From Paenibacillus pini JCM 16418 (GTDB taxonomy: Bacteria; Bacillota; Bacilli; Paenibacillales; Paenibacillaceae): a stretch of 64,000 nt of DNA. This document shows positions 25,918 through 33,405 of this stretch, one piece after another (position 1 is the first letter of the stretch; each line of letters opens with the position of its first letter). The position numbers were made by a program, and so were the translations under genes. The notes under the pieces are model-generated. The model saw nothing but the letters and a program-made list of their open reading frames with translations. It was not told the origin of the DNA and ran no database searches. The stretch is from positions 496,001 through 560,000 of the forward strand of contig NZ_BAVZ01000001.1 of assembly GCF_000576305.1 (NCBI RefSeq), read 5' to 3'.

Positions 25918-26390
25918 GTTGGAACGAGTGCTGATTTAGAGCTAATCAATTACTATGACTTAGATATAACTGCAATTGATTATTCATCTGATATGCTTGG
26001 AAAGGTAAAAACAAAGTTCAAGAATGCTACGATTAAATTTTTAGAAATGGATGAACAAAATATGGTTTTTGAAGAAGAGTTATTCGACTATGTAGTTGCA
26101 AGTCTAATACTTTCAGTTGTACCAGATGCTAATAAATGTTTTTAAGAAATTTCGAGAGTTTTAAAGCATGAAGGAAAAATAATTATATTAGATAAATTTG
26201 CTCCTAAAAATAAAAAGATATCATTACTAAAAGTGATTTTAAGACCAATTATTAACGCATTAGGAACTGATATTGGTCAAAGTTTGAAGAAATCATTCCA
26301 AAAAATAATAAAAGTTTAAAAGTTGAAGAAGATTCACCAGTTATGATGAATGGAATGTATAGAAAAATAATAATTGCTAAAATTCACTGA
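25918..26390 (+). pseudogene. Decayed SAM-dependent methyltransferase (cassette 24)
   Basis: Begins without a start codon at VGTSADLELINYYDLDITAI, with the class I pattern (D-x-SSDML after the second strand, FLEMDEQNM, LFDYVVASLILSV). An in-frame TAA lies near 26143. EISRVLKHEGKIIILDKF follows, then a frameshift near 26288 into FEEIIPKNNKSLKV and the end at 26390. Just upstream (about 25727-25830) is a separate 33-codon open stretch (VKSYPPYGQISSITTQGIYG), remnant of another gene. No functional product expected. Confidence 0.7.
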
Positions 26391-26402
26391 TTATTGTTAT
26401 TG

Positions 26403-26423
26403 AGCAAACGGGATACGATAGTT
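26403..26423 (+). repeat. AACTAACG...CGATAGTT palindromic motif, copy 4
   Basis: AGCAAACGGGATACGATAGTT, between the methyltransferase remnant and site 25. Confidence 0.5.
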
Positions 26424-26465
26424 AAAGCAACTAAAGTTATGGGCTATCAAGAAGAGGCTGACATT

Positions 26466-26623
26466 CGATAACAAGGAATTCCTAATGCGGGCATCTGCCC
26501 TTGATCATTTATAAGGATTGTCAAAGAAGATTAATCAGGCGACAAATTCAACCGGCTAAGTCAAATGACCTGGTGCTATGCACCTTAAGCCGTTCGTACG
26601 TCAGGAATGAGGGTTCGTTATGT
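26466..26623 (+). repeat. attC-like site 25
   Basis: Opens CGATAAC, closes GTTATGT followed by GACATCATTG. Outer arms GAATTCCTAATG / CAGGAATGAGG roughly paired; GGTGC-TAT-GCACC hairpin as in site 1. Confidence 0.78.
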
Positions 26624-26839
26624 GACATCATTGCATGAATTATTTTCAAGGAAATTCTAGGTAGTTCGTTTAAGTACCATAATCGTAGCTCGTGGGAGCG
26701 ATAAATCTTATGATGCAGGAGTTAACAAAAAGTAATGGAAGCAGTGAATATACGAGATTCAAAAAATACATAACGAGAGTTTGATAGTTGAGGGTGCGTT
26801 CATTCTTAGGAATAGAAGAAGCTAGAAAGGAAGCGGCTT

Positions 26840-27631
26840 ATGTTTACTATTTATGATTGGTTTGGCTATCAATTGCCGAATAGGGAACGTTTTCAGTTGA
26901 TAAAAGAAGCTGGATTTGATGGGGTTTTATTATGGTGGAGCGATGGCTTTGGGCGTGACTGCTTGGGCCAGAACGATTACCGCAAAGGGCCGCAAATTGC
27001 ACGAGAAGCGGGTCTATTTATAGAAAATATCCACGCACCAGTCCAAAGTGAAAACAACCTTTGGCTTGACAATCTGGACGGTGAAATCGTAACTGATTGC
27101 TATTTGCAATGTATTGCAGACTGCGCCGAATTTGGGATTCCGACAATGGTGTTACACTTGCCTAACGAGGATAATCCATGTAACACATTGGGACTGGATA
27201 GAATTAAGAGAATCACTGAAAAAGCTGAACAGCTTCGTGTAAATGTTGCACTGGAGAATTTATGGAACCTTTCCAATTTGGCATATGTGCTGGATCATGT
27301 GGATTCCCCGCGTATCGGGTTCTGTTATGACTCCGCACATCACTACCGCTATTATCCAAAAGATGATTTATTATCTATGTACGGTTCTCGGCTGATGGCA
27401 CTACATTTACATGATAATAACGGAAGTTATGCTCAACACGGGTTACCCTTTGACGGCACGCTTGATTGGCCTACAATCATGAAAGAAATTGCGGGAACAG
27501 ATTACTCAGGTGCGACTGCAATAGAGGCCATGAATTGGGACTATAAGGATTTATCGGTTAATGAGTACTTACATAAAGCGTTTGAGCGAGCAAAAAGGTT
27601 GGAAATATTAAAACTAAGGTTTGAAGAATAG
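26840..27631 (+). CDS. Sugar phosphate isomerase/epimerase (TIM barrel) (cassette 25)
   Basis: A 263-residue xylose-isomerase-like/AP endonuclease 2 fold. Metal ligands are suggested by IENIHAPVQ (His near 69), VLHLP near 111, VALENLW near 143, GFCYDSAHH near 178-186, LHLHDNNG near 206 and the terminal AIEAMNW near 245. AAGGAAGC precedes the ATG. It is more GC-rich than its neighbours and has a 216-bp empty stretch (26624-26839) before it. It might predate the array or come from another donor. Only a truncated site follows. Confidence 0.88.
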   Translation: MFTIYDWFGYQLPNRERFQLIKEAGFDGVLLWWSDGFGRDCLGQNDYRKGPQIAREAGLFIENIHAPVQSENNLWLDNLDGEIVTDCYLQCIADCAEFGIPTMVLHLPNEDNPCNTLGLDRIKRITEKAEQLRVNVALENLWNLSNLAYVLDHVDSPRIGFCYDSAHHYRYYPKDDLLSMYGSRLMALHLHDNNGSYAQHGLPFDGTLDWPTIMKEIAGTDYSGATAIEAMNWDYKDLSVNEYLHKAFERAKRLEILKLRFEE

Positions 27632-27734
27632 AATATTAAGCAAATAGATAAGAAATTTCAATAGAAAAGAACAAGAATCATAGTAGAGATAAATAATAAA
27701 CTAATTGTTATGTATTCATAATGGCAATGACATC

Positions 27735-27815
27735 ACATAACATCGTATTCACGCTTAGAGGCTGTTGCACCTGGGTTGTCATATGTATAATTGTGGAAGG
27801 AGTCAGGACAAATAT
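27735..27815 (+). repeat. attC-like site 26, left half only
   Basis: Opens ACATAAC and follows the family as CATCGTATTCACGCTTAGAG, but no right end (GTTAnnn) follows. Probably a deletion joined cassettes 25 and 26. Confidence 0.65.
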
Positions 27816-27846
27816 GTAATATCAAAATCTAGGAGTGTGATTCGAC

Positions 27847-28230
27847 TTGGAGAACTCAAATTTAAAAGATCTTATTGAAAAATACCTGAGCGCATATAAC
27901 ACGTTTAACATTGATGGAATGATAGGAGTTTTGAATAAAAATATTCATTTTCGTAACATTTCTAAAGGTGAAGTGACTTCGGAAACTAAGGGGATTCAGG
28001 AATTTCGCACATTAGCAGAGCAGTCAATTCAGGTGTTTTCTCAAAGGCGTCAAGTAATAAAGAACATTACTTTCACAGGAGATAAAGCAGTGGTTGACAT
28101 TGATTATGAGGGAGTATTGTCCAGTGATCTCCCTAATGGATTGAAGGCAGGAGAAACCTTAAAACTTCAAGGGAAATCAATATTTCAAATGAAAGATAAG
28201 AAGTTAATACTGATTGAAGATCATAGTTGA
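27847..28230 (+). CDS. NTF2-like / SnoaL-type protein (cassette 26)
   Basis: A 127-residue protein starting at TTG 27847 with TAGGAGTG upstream. The pattern DLIEKYLSAYNTFNIDGMIG, then LNKNIHFRNISKG and a string of strands to the end, is typical of the NTF2-like/SnoaL alpha+beta cone fold. These proteins bind or turn over small molecules, or act as immunity or scaffold domains; no catalytic residues can be named here. Confidence 0.8.
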   Translation: MENSNLKDLIEKYLSAYNTFNIDGMIGVLNKNIHFRNISKGEVTSETKGIQEFRTLAEQSIQVFSQRRQVIKNITFTGDKAVVDIDYEGVLSSDLPNGLKAGETLKLQGKSIFQMKDKKLILIEDHS

Positions 28231-28281
28231 AACATTATTGAAAGTTATTCATAGATTACCCAGAAATCAGATAACAATATC

Positions 28282-28440
28282 AGTTAACAGAACATTCCTG
28301 TTTCGTAGCTGACGCTCCTCTGTCGTCATAATCGCTTTCGTAGAAGTAGATTAGATTCAGGCGACACATTTAAATCGGCTAAGTCTGACGGTGCTACTCA
28401 CCTTAAGCTGCTTGAACGTCAGGGATGCGGGAACGTATAT
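28282..28440 (+). repeat. attC-like site 27, damaged right end
   Basis: Opens AGTTAAC, closes GTATAT with one T of GTTA missing. Nearly identical to site 1 over its length. A second opening 7-mer, AGATAAC at 28269-28275, lies just upstream, as if two left ends had been joined. Confidence 0.75.
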
Positions 28441-28593
28441 GCAATCCCGGAGATTTAAGTTCCTATTGAAAATGAATAGTGGTAGGGCATCGTGGCAAGA
28501 ACTGAAAATAGATTGTGAAATTAATCAAATATCTTCTCGGGTTGCAACTACAGGGATGTTAGCCAAAAAGTTCTTAATTTAGGAGGAGTCTAT

Positions 28594-29364
28594 ATGCTAT
28601 TAGAAAAAGTTATAAATAAAATTGTAATACAAAGTGAATATAAGGATTTTGTTGATAAGTATATAGATCAAATTCTTACAGAATTTAAAGGTAAGATCCA
28701 TAGCATTTATATGTGTGGCTCGATTCCAAAAGGAACTGCTAAACCTTTTAAGTCAGATGCAGACTTTACTATTGTATGTGTAAATCCCAAAGATATTGAT
28801 TACGAGAGATTATCAAATATTAAAGACAGGCTTTTGAAAGAATATCCAGTAGTAACGAAGATTGATACGATAATTTGCTCGATTGACGATGTATTGAGTA
28901 AACCAAATGAGTGGGGTTTTTGGGTTAAGATAATTTGTGTTTGCATATATGGTCATGACGTTGGTGAAAAAGTACCACCGTTAATTATTTCTCCAGAGTT
29001 CATTTTAGACTTAAATACAGAGACGAAGGAGGAAGTAGATCGTATACATACTTTACTTTCTAATGCTAGTGATCACACAATGAAAACTAGATATATTAAA
29101 GGTTATTCTAAGAGATTAATTCGTGCATTATACTCTTTGGTTTTAGAAGATACAGGTGTATGGCAAGATGACATTATTAAGATGAAGAATGCCATATTAA
29201 ACTATTGCGAGATTGACTCCGCTTTAGTTGATTATCTGTATGCTTGTTACTTGGTTAGTAATAATGTACTTGTTGAAGAGTTTCTGGGAATTGCAGATGA
29301 AGTATATAGCTATTTTGAGAACGCCTTAAATACAATGGCTGCTTCCAGAACTTCCTTTGGCTAA
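28594..29364 (+). CDS. Nucleotidyltransferase-domain protein (cassette 27)
   Basis: A 256-residue protein. The Pol-beta-type nucleotidyltransferase motif is CGSIPKGTAKPFKSDADFTI at about residues 42-61 (G-S, then D-x-D), with a third acidic residue in VTKIDTIICS near 91. A helical C-terminal domain (about 145-250) resembles that of aminoglycoside nucleotidyltransferases or DUF4111-type enzymes. TAGGAGGAG precedes the ATG. The stop TAA (29362-29364) lies inside the opening 7-mer of site 28. The likely role is transfer of a nucleotide to a small molecule or protein. Confidence 0.82.
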   Translation: MLLEKVINKIVIQSEYKDFVDKYIDQILTEFKGKIHSIYMCGSIPKGTAKPFKSDADFTIVCVNPKDIDYERLSNIKDRLLKEYPVVTKIDTIICSIDDVLSKPNEWGFWVKIICVCIYGHDVGEKVPPLIISPEFILDLNTETKEEVDRIHTLLSNASDHTMKTRYIKGYSKRLIRALYSLVLEDTGVWQDDIIKMKNAILNYCEIDSALVDYLYACYLVSNNVLVEEFLGIADEVYSYFENALNTMAASRTSFG

Positions 29365-29519
29365 CAACATATTGACGCTCTAGGTCACTCTGAGAAGCGA
29401 GTGACCACATCCAGCCCCTAAGCTCGTCGAGATGTCACTGCACTAGGTGTTCGGCAAGCCTCAAAACTATAAGCAACGACTCTAAGGGGCCAGGACGTCG
29501 TCAATACAAAACGTTATAT
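29359..29519 (+). repeat. attC-like site 28 (divergent subtype)
   Basis: Opens GGCTAAC overlapping the gene stop, closes GTTATAT followed by GAAACCGG. Outer arms TATTGACG / CGTCAATA are perfect and differ from other sites in a compensated way; inner GTCACTC / GAGTGAC arms are new as well. Confidence 0.83.
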
Positions 29520-29669
29520 GAAACCGGACAAATGCAATTAATGAAGGTTATCTTGAAATCAAAGGATATGTAGATCAAGTGAAAGAGGAGAATCAATAAC
29601 CAAGACTACTAGAGTGCTTTTGTGAAGTGCATGTTAGTGAATCCTTCGAAATGTCTGGCATGAAATAAC

Positions 29670-29773
29670 TAAGAAGTGGAATAACGCGACACTTCTAATT
29701 TTATATAAGTGGCAGAGCCACCCGGACCCTTTGCCTTAAGCCGCTTGGACGTCAGAAACACGCAACGTTAGGT
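29670..29773 (+). repeat. attC-like site 29, right half only
   Basis: Closes GTTAGGT followed by GAAATC, with the inner AAGTGGC-AGA-GCCACC hairpin, but no clear left end. The 150 bp between sites 28 and 29 hold no gene. Confidence 0.65.
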
Positions 29774-29816
29774 GAAATCATCTAGAGATTAATTGGAGAG
29801 AGAAAAGTGCCATTTT

Positions 29817-30354
29817 TAAAACGAATAACTTTTGATTGGAAATTATTAAGTCCTTAGCAATTCAAAGTATCATGCTTCCCAAAGTATCAAATGGCTTTTA
29901 TTTTAGAGCGGAAACATTTGACTCTTTTACCACCTACATAGATGAATTGGCTAAAGATCCTTATATTGGTTTTTCGGCGTATCGTCCATATGGAGGTAAA
30001 TCACTGAATGAATTATCACATGGACAAGCCTTCTTGAACTTCTTTAATAATCGATTTAGTAAGAAGGGGATATATTTATTGGATGAGCCTGAATCCGCGC
30101 TATCACCTCAAAACCAACTTGTATTCATGCGTATATTAAGAGACTTAGAGAAGAATGGACAAGCTCAATTTATTATAGCTACCCATTCTCCAATATTAAT
30201 GGCGTATCCAGATTCAACAATATTGCAGTTTAAAAAATTATCAATTGAAACCATTCCATATGAAGAAACGGAACATTTTATACTGACAAAAGATTTTTTG
30301 AATCATCGTGAAAGATATTTTCGGACGCTGTTCGAAGAAGATGAATTCACCTAA
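29817..30354 (+). pseudogene. AAA/ABC-type ATPase with internal deletion (cassette 28)
   Basis: The normal head MPFLKRITFDWK is present from GTG 29817 (GGAGAGAG upstream), but the frame ends at once. The body resumes in another frame from about 29836. Signature-like ELSHGQAFLNFF, Walker B IYLLDEPESALSP and H-loop IATHSPILMAYPDSTI are intact, whereas Walker A is absent. About 40-80 residues around the P-loop seem deleted. The full protein would be a small stand-alone AAA_21-type ATPase. Its TAA stop lies in site 30. Confidence 0.75.
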
Positions 30355-30540
30355 CAACAAACAAACACATCTGGCATTTGCCCTCGGTTTGGCAGGAGTT
30401 AGAAGTGGGTTCGAGAGACATGTTTAGTAGCGAGGAAGTGGAATCAGCTAGACACATCCGCAACGACTATGCGCATCGCGTTCGGCGAATTCGTAGCTTT
30501 AACTCGGTGAGACGTCATCGTGAATACACAAACGTTATGT
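30349..30540 (+). repeat. attC-like site 30
   Basis: Opens ACCTAAC (perfect RYYYAAC) with the ATPase stop inside it; closes GTTATGT. The 192-bp long type, but its left outer arm has lost part (AACACATCTGG). Confidence 0.75.
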
Positions 30541-30582
30541 CCCATTACCGGAAAATTAAAGATAATATTAAGGAGATAATTT

Positions 30583-31236
30583 ATGAAAGGTAGGATACTC
30601 TTATTATTTTTTATAACAATCGTGTTTTCAGCTTGTCAAAATATTAGTCAATCGACTACTTTGAACAGGGAAACTAAATCCATAATGAATTCTAAACTGC
30701 CTCCAGATGTAGTGAGTCCAGGTAATGGAACAGAATCGAAAGAAATAACTGAAAGTCGATCAGAATCTTCTAACAATGAAGTGCTATCCACGAGCATTGG
30801 AAACTATGATTTGAAAGGAGAATTTTATGATGAAATGCTTCGAAATCCGATAGATCATGATTATGAAGTAGAATTTAATGAATTTCAAAATTCCAAGGAG
30901 ATTACGACAACATTGGCATGGGGGGCTTTTGAAAGCAAATATTCAGAGATTTGGGATAAAGAGTTGAATCAAATATATAAAAAGCTTCTTCCTAAGTTGG
31001 ATAGAGAACCAAGAGAAGCACTCATTAAATCGCAGAAAGAATGGTTACAATATCACTTAAGGGAAACAAAATTTGTAGAGAAGACATTTATTTATAATGG
31101 TTACCTTGGATCACAAGGAACGGTAATCCTAGTCAGGGGTATACGGGGGAGAATTAGGGAAAGAACAATGCAATTATTTGAATATCGTTATTTGCTAGAT
31201 GGTGAAGTTGAATTTTTATACCAAAGTAAAAAATAG
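30583..31236 (+). CDS. Lipoprotein with LprI-like domain (cassette 29)
   Basis: A 217-residue lipoprotein. The signal peptide MKGRILLLFFITIVFSAC ends in a lipobox (VFSAC), so Cys18 should be lipidated and the protein anchored outside. A Ser/Asn/Glu-rich spacer (about 20-75) leads to an LprI/DUF1311-type domain: WDKELNQIYKKLLPKL, then ALIKSQKEWLQYHLRETKFV. Related domains inhibit lysozymes. AAGGAGATA precedes the ATG. It is the last gene followed by a fairly well-formed site. Confidence 0.85.
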   Translation: MKGRILLLFFITIVFSACQNISQSTTLNRETKSIMNSKLPPDVVSPGNGTESKEITESRSESSNNEVLSTSIGNYDLKGEFYDEMLRNPIDHDYEVEFNEFQNSKEITTTLAWGAFESKYSEIWDKELNQIYKKLLPKLDREPREALIKSQKEWLQYHLRETKFVEKTFIYNGYLGSQGTVILVRGIRGRIRERTMQLFEYRYLLDGEVEFLYQSKK

Positions 31237-31289
31237 AGTTGGAATCTTGATCAAAGGTTTTTAGGTGATGCTTCGAAGGCATTAACGGC

Positions 31290-31465
31290 GCATAACAATG
31301 TATTCACGCTTCGACCATTCGGCCCTCGATCCGGACCGCAGTTAGAAGAGAGCTCAGGAATGCAATTGGCAGTAATATCGAAGTATAATCTTCCGGACAT
31401 CCCCCCACCACCTAACCGTATCGCGGTCGTCCCTTCGGGACTTAAGGTGGTGGGGAGGCGTATCT
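31290..31465 (+). repeat. attC-like site 31, right end lost
   Basis: Opens GCATAAC; CACC-CACCTAACCG / CTTAAGGTGGTGGGG arms pair well, inner TCCGGA / TCCGGA. After GGAGGCGT the sequence departs and no GTTAnnn appears. This may be where the continuous array ends. Confidence 0.75.
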
Positions 31466-31655
31466 TTCCTATAACACATAAAGACATATTATATACATAA
31501 AACACACAAGACATATATGGATGTAGATTCGAAAAAGATGGCATATACAGAGATAGTTATTTACATTAATTACCTGTTATTATATGGATAATTCACTGTA
31601 TAGTGGAGAGGAATATGCTGCCAATCTATTATTTTGATAGGAGAGGAATTGTTAG

Positions 31656-32132
31656 ATGAATCAGAGGTATAGCAAACGTAATACCGCTGCTTTTACAGGG
31701 GCATCTTATTTTGCATTGGGTGCAGGTCTTTTTCTGTTCTGTCTGGGAGTGTATAACGCTGATTGGGAATTGAATGTGAAGGGCTATTATCTGCTGTGCA
31801 TGGTGCTAATTACGATAACGTGTATCGTTGTTCAGAAAGTTGTTCGAGACAATACAGAAGACAAAGAATTTCGCTTACACAATCCGAAACACCGTATGAG
31901 GAATACAATAGCTTTTACAGGTATGGCAATAGCCGGCTTGATTATCGGGTTTGCGATGTTTTTTATTGGCCTGTACAACGCTCCATTCGAGTTAAATGTA
32001 AAAGGGTACTACATAGCTGTTATTCTTTTGATAGCATATAGCTCCATTAGCGTGCAGAAAGTAATCAGGGATAATACAGAAGATAAGGAGATTCTTGACG
32101 CGCAGGAATCTGGACGGGACCTTCAAGGATAA
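31656..32132 (+). CDS. YiaA/YiaB-type inner membrane protein
   Basis: A 158-residue protein made of two repeats of about 65 residues. Each has two membrane helices and ends with the same signature (VQKVVRDNTEDKE and VQKVIRDNTEDKE), as in the YiaA/YiaB two-helix family. TAGGAGAGGA precedes the ATG. A strong terminator follows at 32184. It has its own good terminator and no site directly behind it, so it may be an ordinary chromosomal gene. Function unknown. Confidence 0.88.
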   Translation: MNQRYSKRNTAAFTGASYFALGAGLFLFCLGVYNADWELNVKGYYLLCMVLITITCIVVQKVVRDNTEDKEFRLHNPKHRMRNTIAFTGMAIAGLIIGFAMFFIGLYNAPFELNVKGYYIAVILLIAYSSISVQKVIRDNTEDKEILDAQESGRDLQG

Positions 32133-32183
32133 AGAGGAATAGGAATAATTACAGGCTAACGTTTATATCTGTTGTAAATGGAA

Positions 32184-32211
32184 AGCCGTTACCACTGGTA
32201 ACGGCTCTTTT
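32184..32211 (+). terminator. Intrinsic terminator after the YiaA-type gene
   Basis: Perfect 10-bp stem AGCCGTTACC / GGTAACGGCT with loop ACT, then CTTTT. Confidence 0.85.
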
Positions 32212-32333
32212 GGATGGTGCTGGAGTAAGTTTATTAGGGTGTGGAGGAAAGAGCAGTGATTCGATAATTTTTCTCATAATCTAATTAATGCGGACATATT
32301 TGTATCAATTTTCCACAATATCTTACACATTCA

Positions 32334-32493
32334 CATAAACAAAGTATGAACGCTGCGGGCTAAGCCCTTGGTTCGTAAGATGAGGTGAGCAGATCAATGG
32401 ATTCAGATCACAACCCTGCGAGTCTAAGTCTGTCAAACTTGGTCGCGTGCGCTCCCTTAAGCTTCTTTAGTTCGTAGATACAAAAATGCTAAG
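32334..32493 (+). repeat. attC-like site 32, degenerate
   Basis: The left end reads CATAAAC (one A too many), the right end ATGCTAAGG where AACGTTAGG is expected. The inner CCCTGCGAG...TTTAAGCTTCTTT core is still recognisable. Confidence 0.65.
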
Positions 32494-32533
32494 GGGGATT
32501 GCTCATATACTTTTTTCTAGGAGCCAGTCTAAC

Positions 32534-32713
32534 ATGTGGACGAATGTACTTGATGGACATCAACAAATACTACTAAAGTCGTTATTTGATACTTTGCCTC
32601 AATTAAATAATGTCAGCATTCTTGAATTGAATATGCAATATGTTGATGGTGTTTCAATAAGTTTTGATATACCTGTATATGCAGACCAACCACCACAAAA
32701 ATGGATGAATTAA
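32534..32713 (+). CDS. Imm50-like immunity protein, short (cassette 30)
   Basis: 59 residues from ATG 32534 (TAGGAG upstream): MWTNVLDGHQQILLKSLFDT, then LPQLNNVSILELNMQYVDG and a proline-rich end PPQKWMN. This is the pattern of Imm50-type immunity proteins, which are usually about twice as long. The frame stops right after PPQKW, so it is probably truncated. The next gene is also of an immunity-associated type. Confidence 0.55.
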   Translation: MWTNVLDGHQQILLKSLFDTLPQLNNVSILELNMQYVDGVSISFDIPVYADQPPQKWMN

Positions 32714-32774
32714 GGATACAATACTAAATGTTTTTTCAGAAATGATTGCAAAACAAAAGAAAGGGTCTATAACA

Positions 32775-33158
32775 ATGAGTGATCTAATTAATCTTTTACC
32801 AAGAGATAAACATGATTTTGAGAGAGTAAATGAATTAAAAAATTTAGATAAAAAAGATCTAATAAAACTATTACCAGAATTATTAGTATGGCTGCAGGAC
32901 ATTAACTGGCCAATTGCAAGAGAAGTAGCCAAATTACTTTTAACAATTCCACAAGAAACAATTCCATATATAAGTAGCGTTTTAGCTGGCGGAGACGATA
33001 TCTGGAAAGAATGGTGCTTAAGATATTTTGTAATGGAATTACCTAATAAATTAAGGCAGAGTTTACAAGAAGATTTAGAGAGGATTGCCTATAGACCAAC
33101 AAAAGGAGAAGAACTTGAAGAAGTACATTTAACTGCCCAAGAAATATTAATGGATTAA
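32775..33158 (+). CDS. DUF5071 family protein (cassette 30)
   Basis: 127 residues from ATG 32775 (AAAGGG upstream; the frame is open from 32742). Signature of the DUF5071 family: LLPRDKHDFERVNELKN near the start, then LPELLVWLQDINWPIAREVA, a HEAT-like helical fold. Members occur among immunity and cassette genes; the exact role is unknown. Ends 39 bp before site 33. Confidence 0.8.
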   Translation: MSDLINLLPRDKHDFERVNELKNLDKKDLIKLLPELLVWLQDINWPIAREVAKLLLTIPQETIPYISSVLAGGDDIWKEWCLRYFVMELPNKLRQSLQEDLERIAYRPTKGEELEEVHLTAQEILMD

Positions 33159-33197
33159 ATCGGATTTATGAAGTTTATACAGAGATGGCATCACTTC

Positions 33198-33367
33198 TGA
33201 TAACATAATATTTACACTGTGGGCTGTATGGCTCTTGGCTTGCCCGATAAGTTTAAGCATGGGTGGAAACAGGCGAAAAACTGCAAACCGTGTGAGCCTA
33301 AGTCCTAACGTTTCGAGGCGCAATGCTCCTTTAAGCTTCTTGGGTCGTAGATATGGGGATGTTAGGT
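33198..33367 (+). repeat. attC-like site 33
   Basis: Opens TGATAAC, closes GTTAGGT followed by GAGAAC. Outer arms TATTTACAC / GTAGATAT partly paired, inner core degraded. The last site with both ends recognisable. Confidence 0.75.
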
Positions 33368-33405
33368 GAGAACAACGAGTGAATAATATTTTTGGAGGAG
33401 AATAA

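Noticed and set aside
6085..33367. CRISPR array
   Set aside because: The repeats are 100-190 bp, folded and variable, and are separated by genes of different lengths. There are no short regular spacers and no cas genes.
6085..33367. Prophage or transposon explanation for the repeats
   Set aside because: No phage structural genes, no transposase and no target-site duplications are seen. The elements differ too much in sequence for recent transposition of one MITE, though a REP/MITE-like origin cannot be fully excluded.
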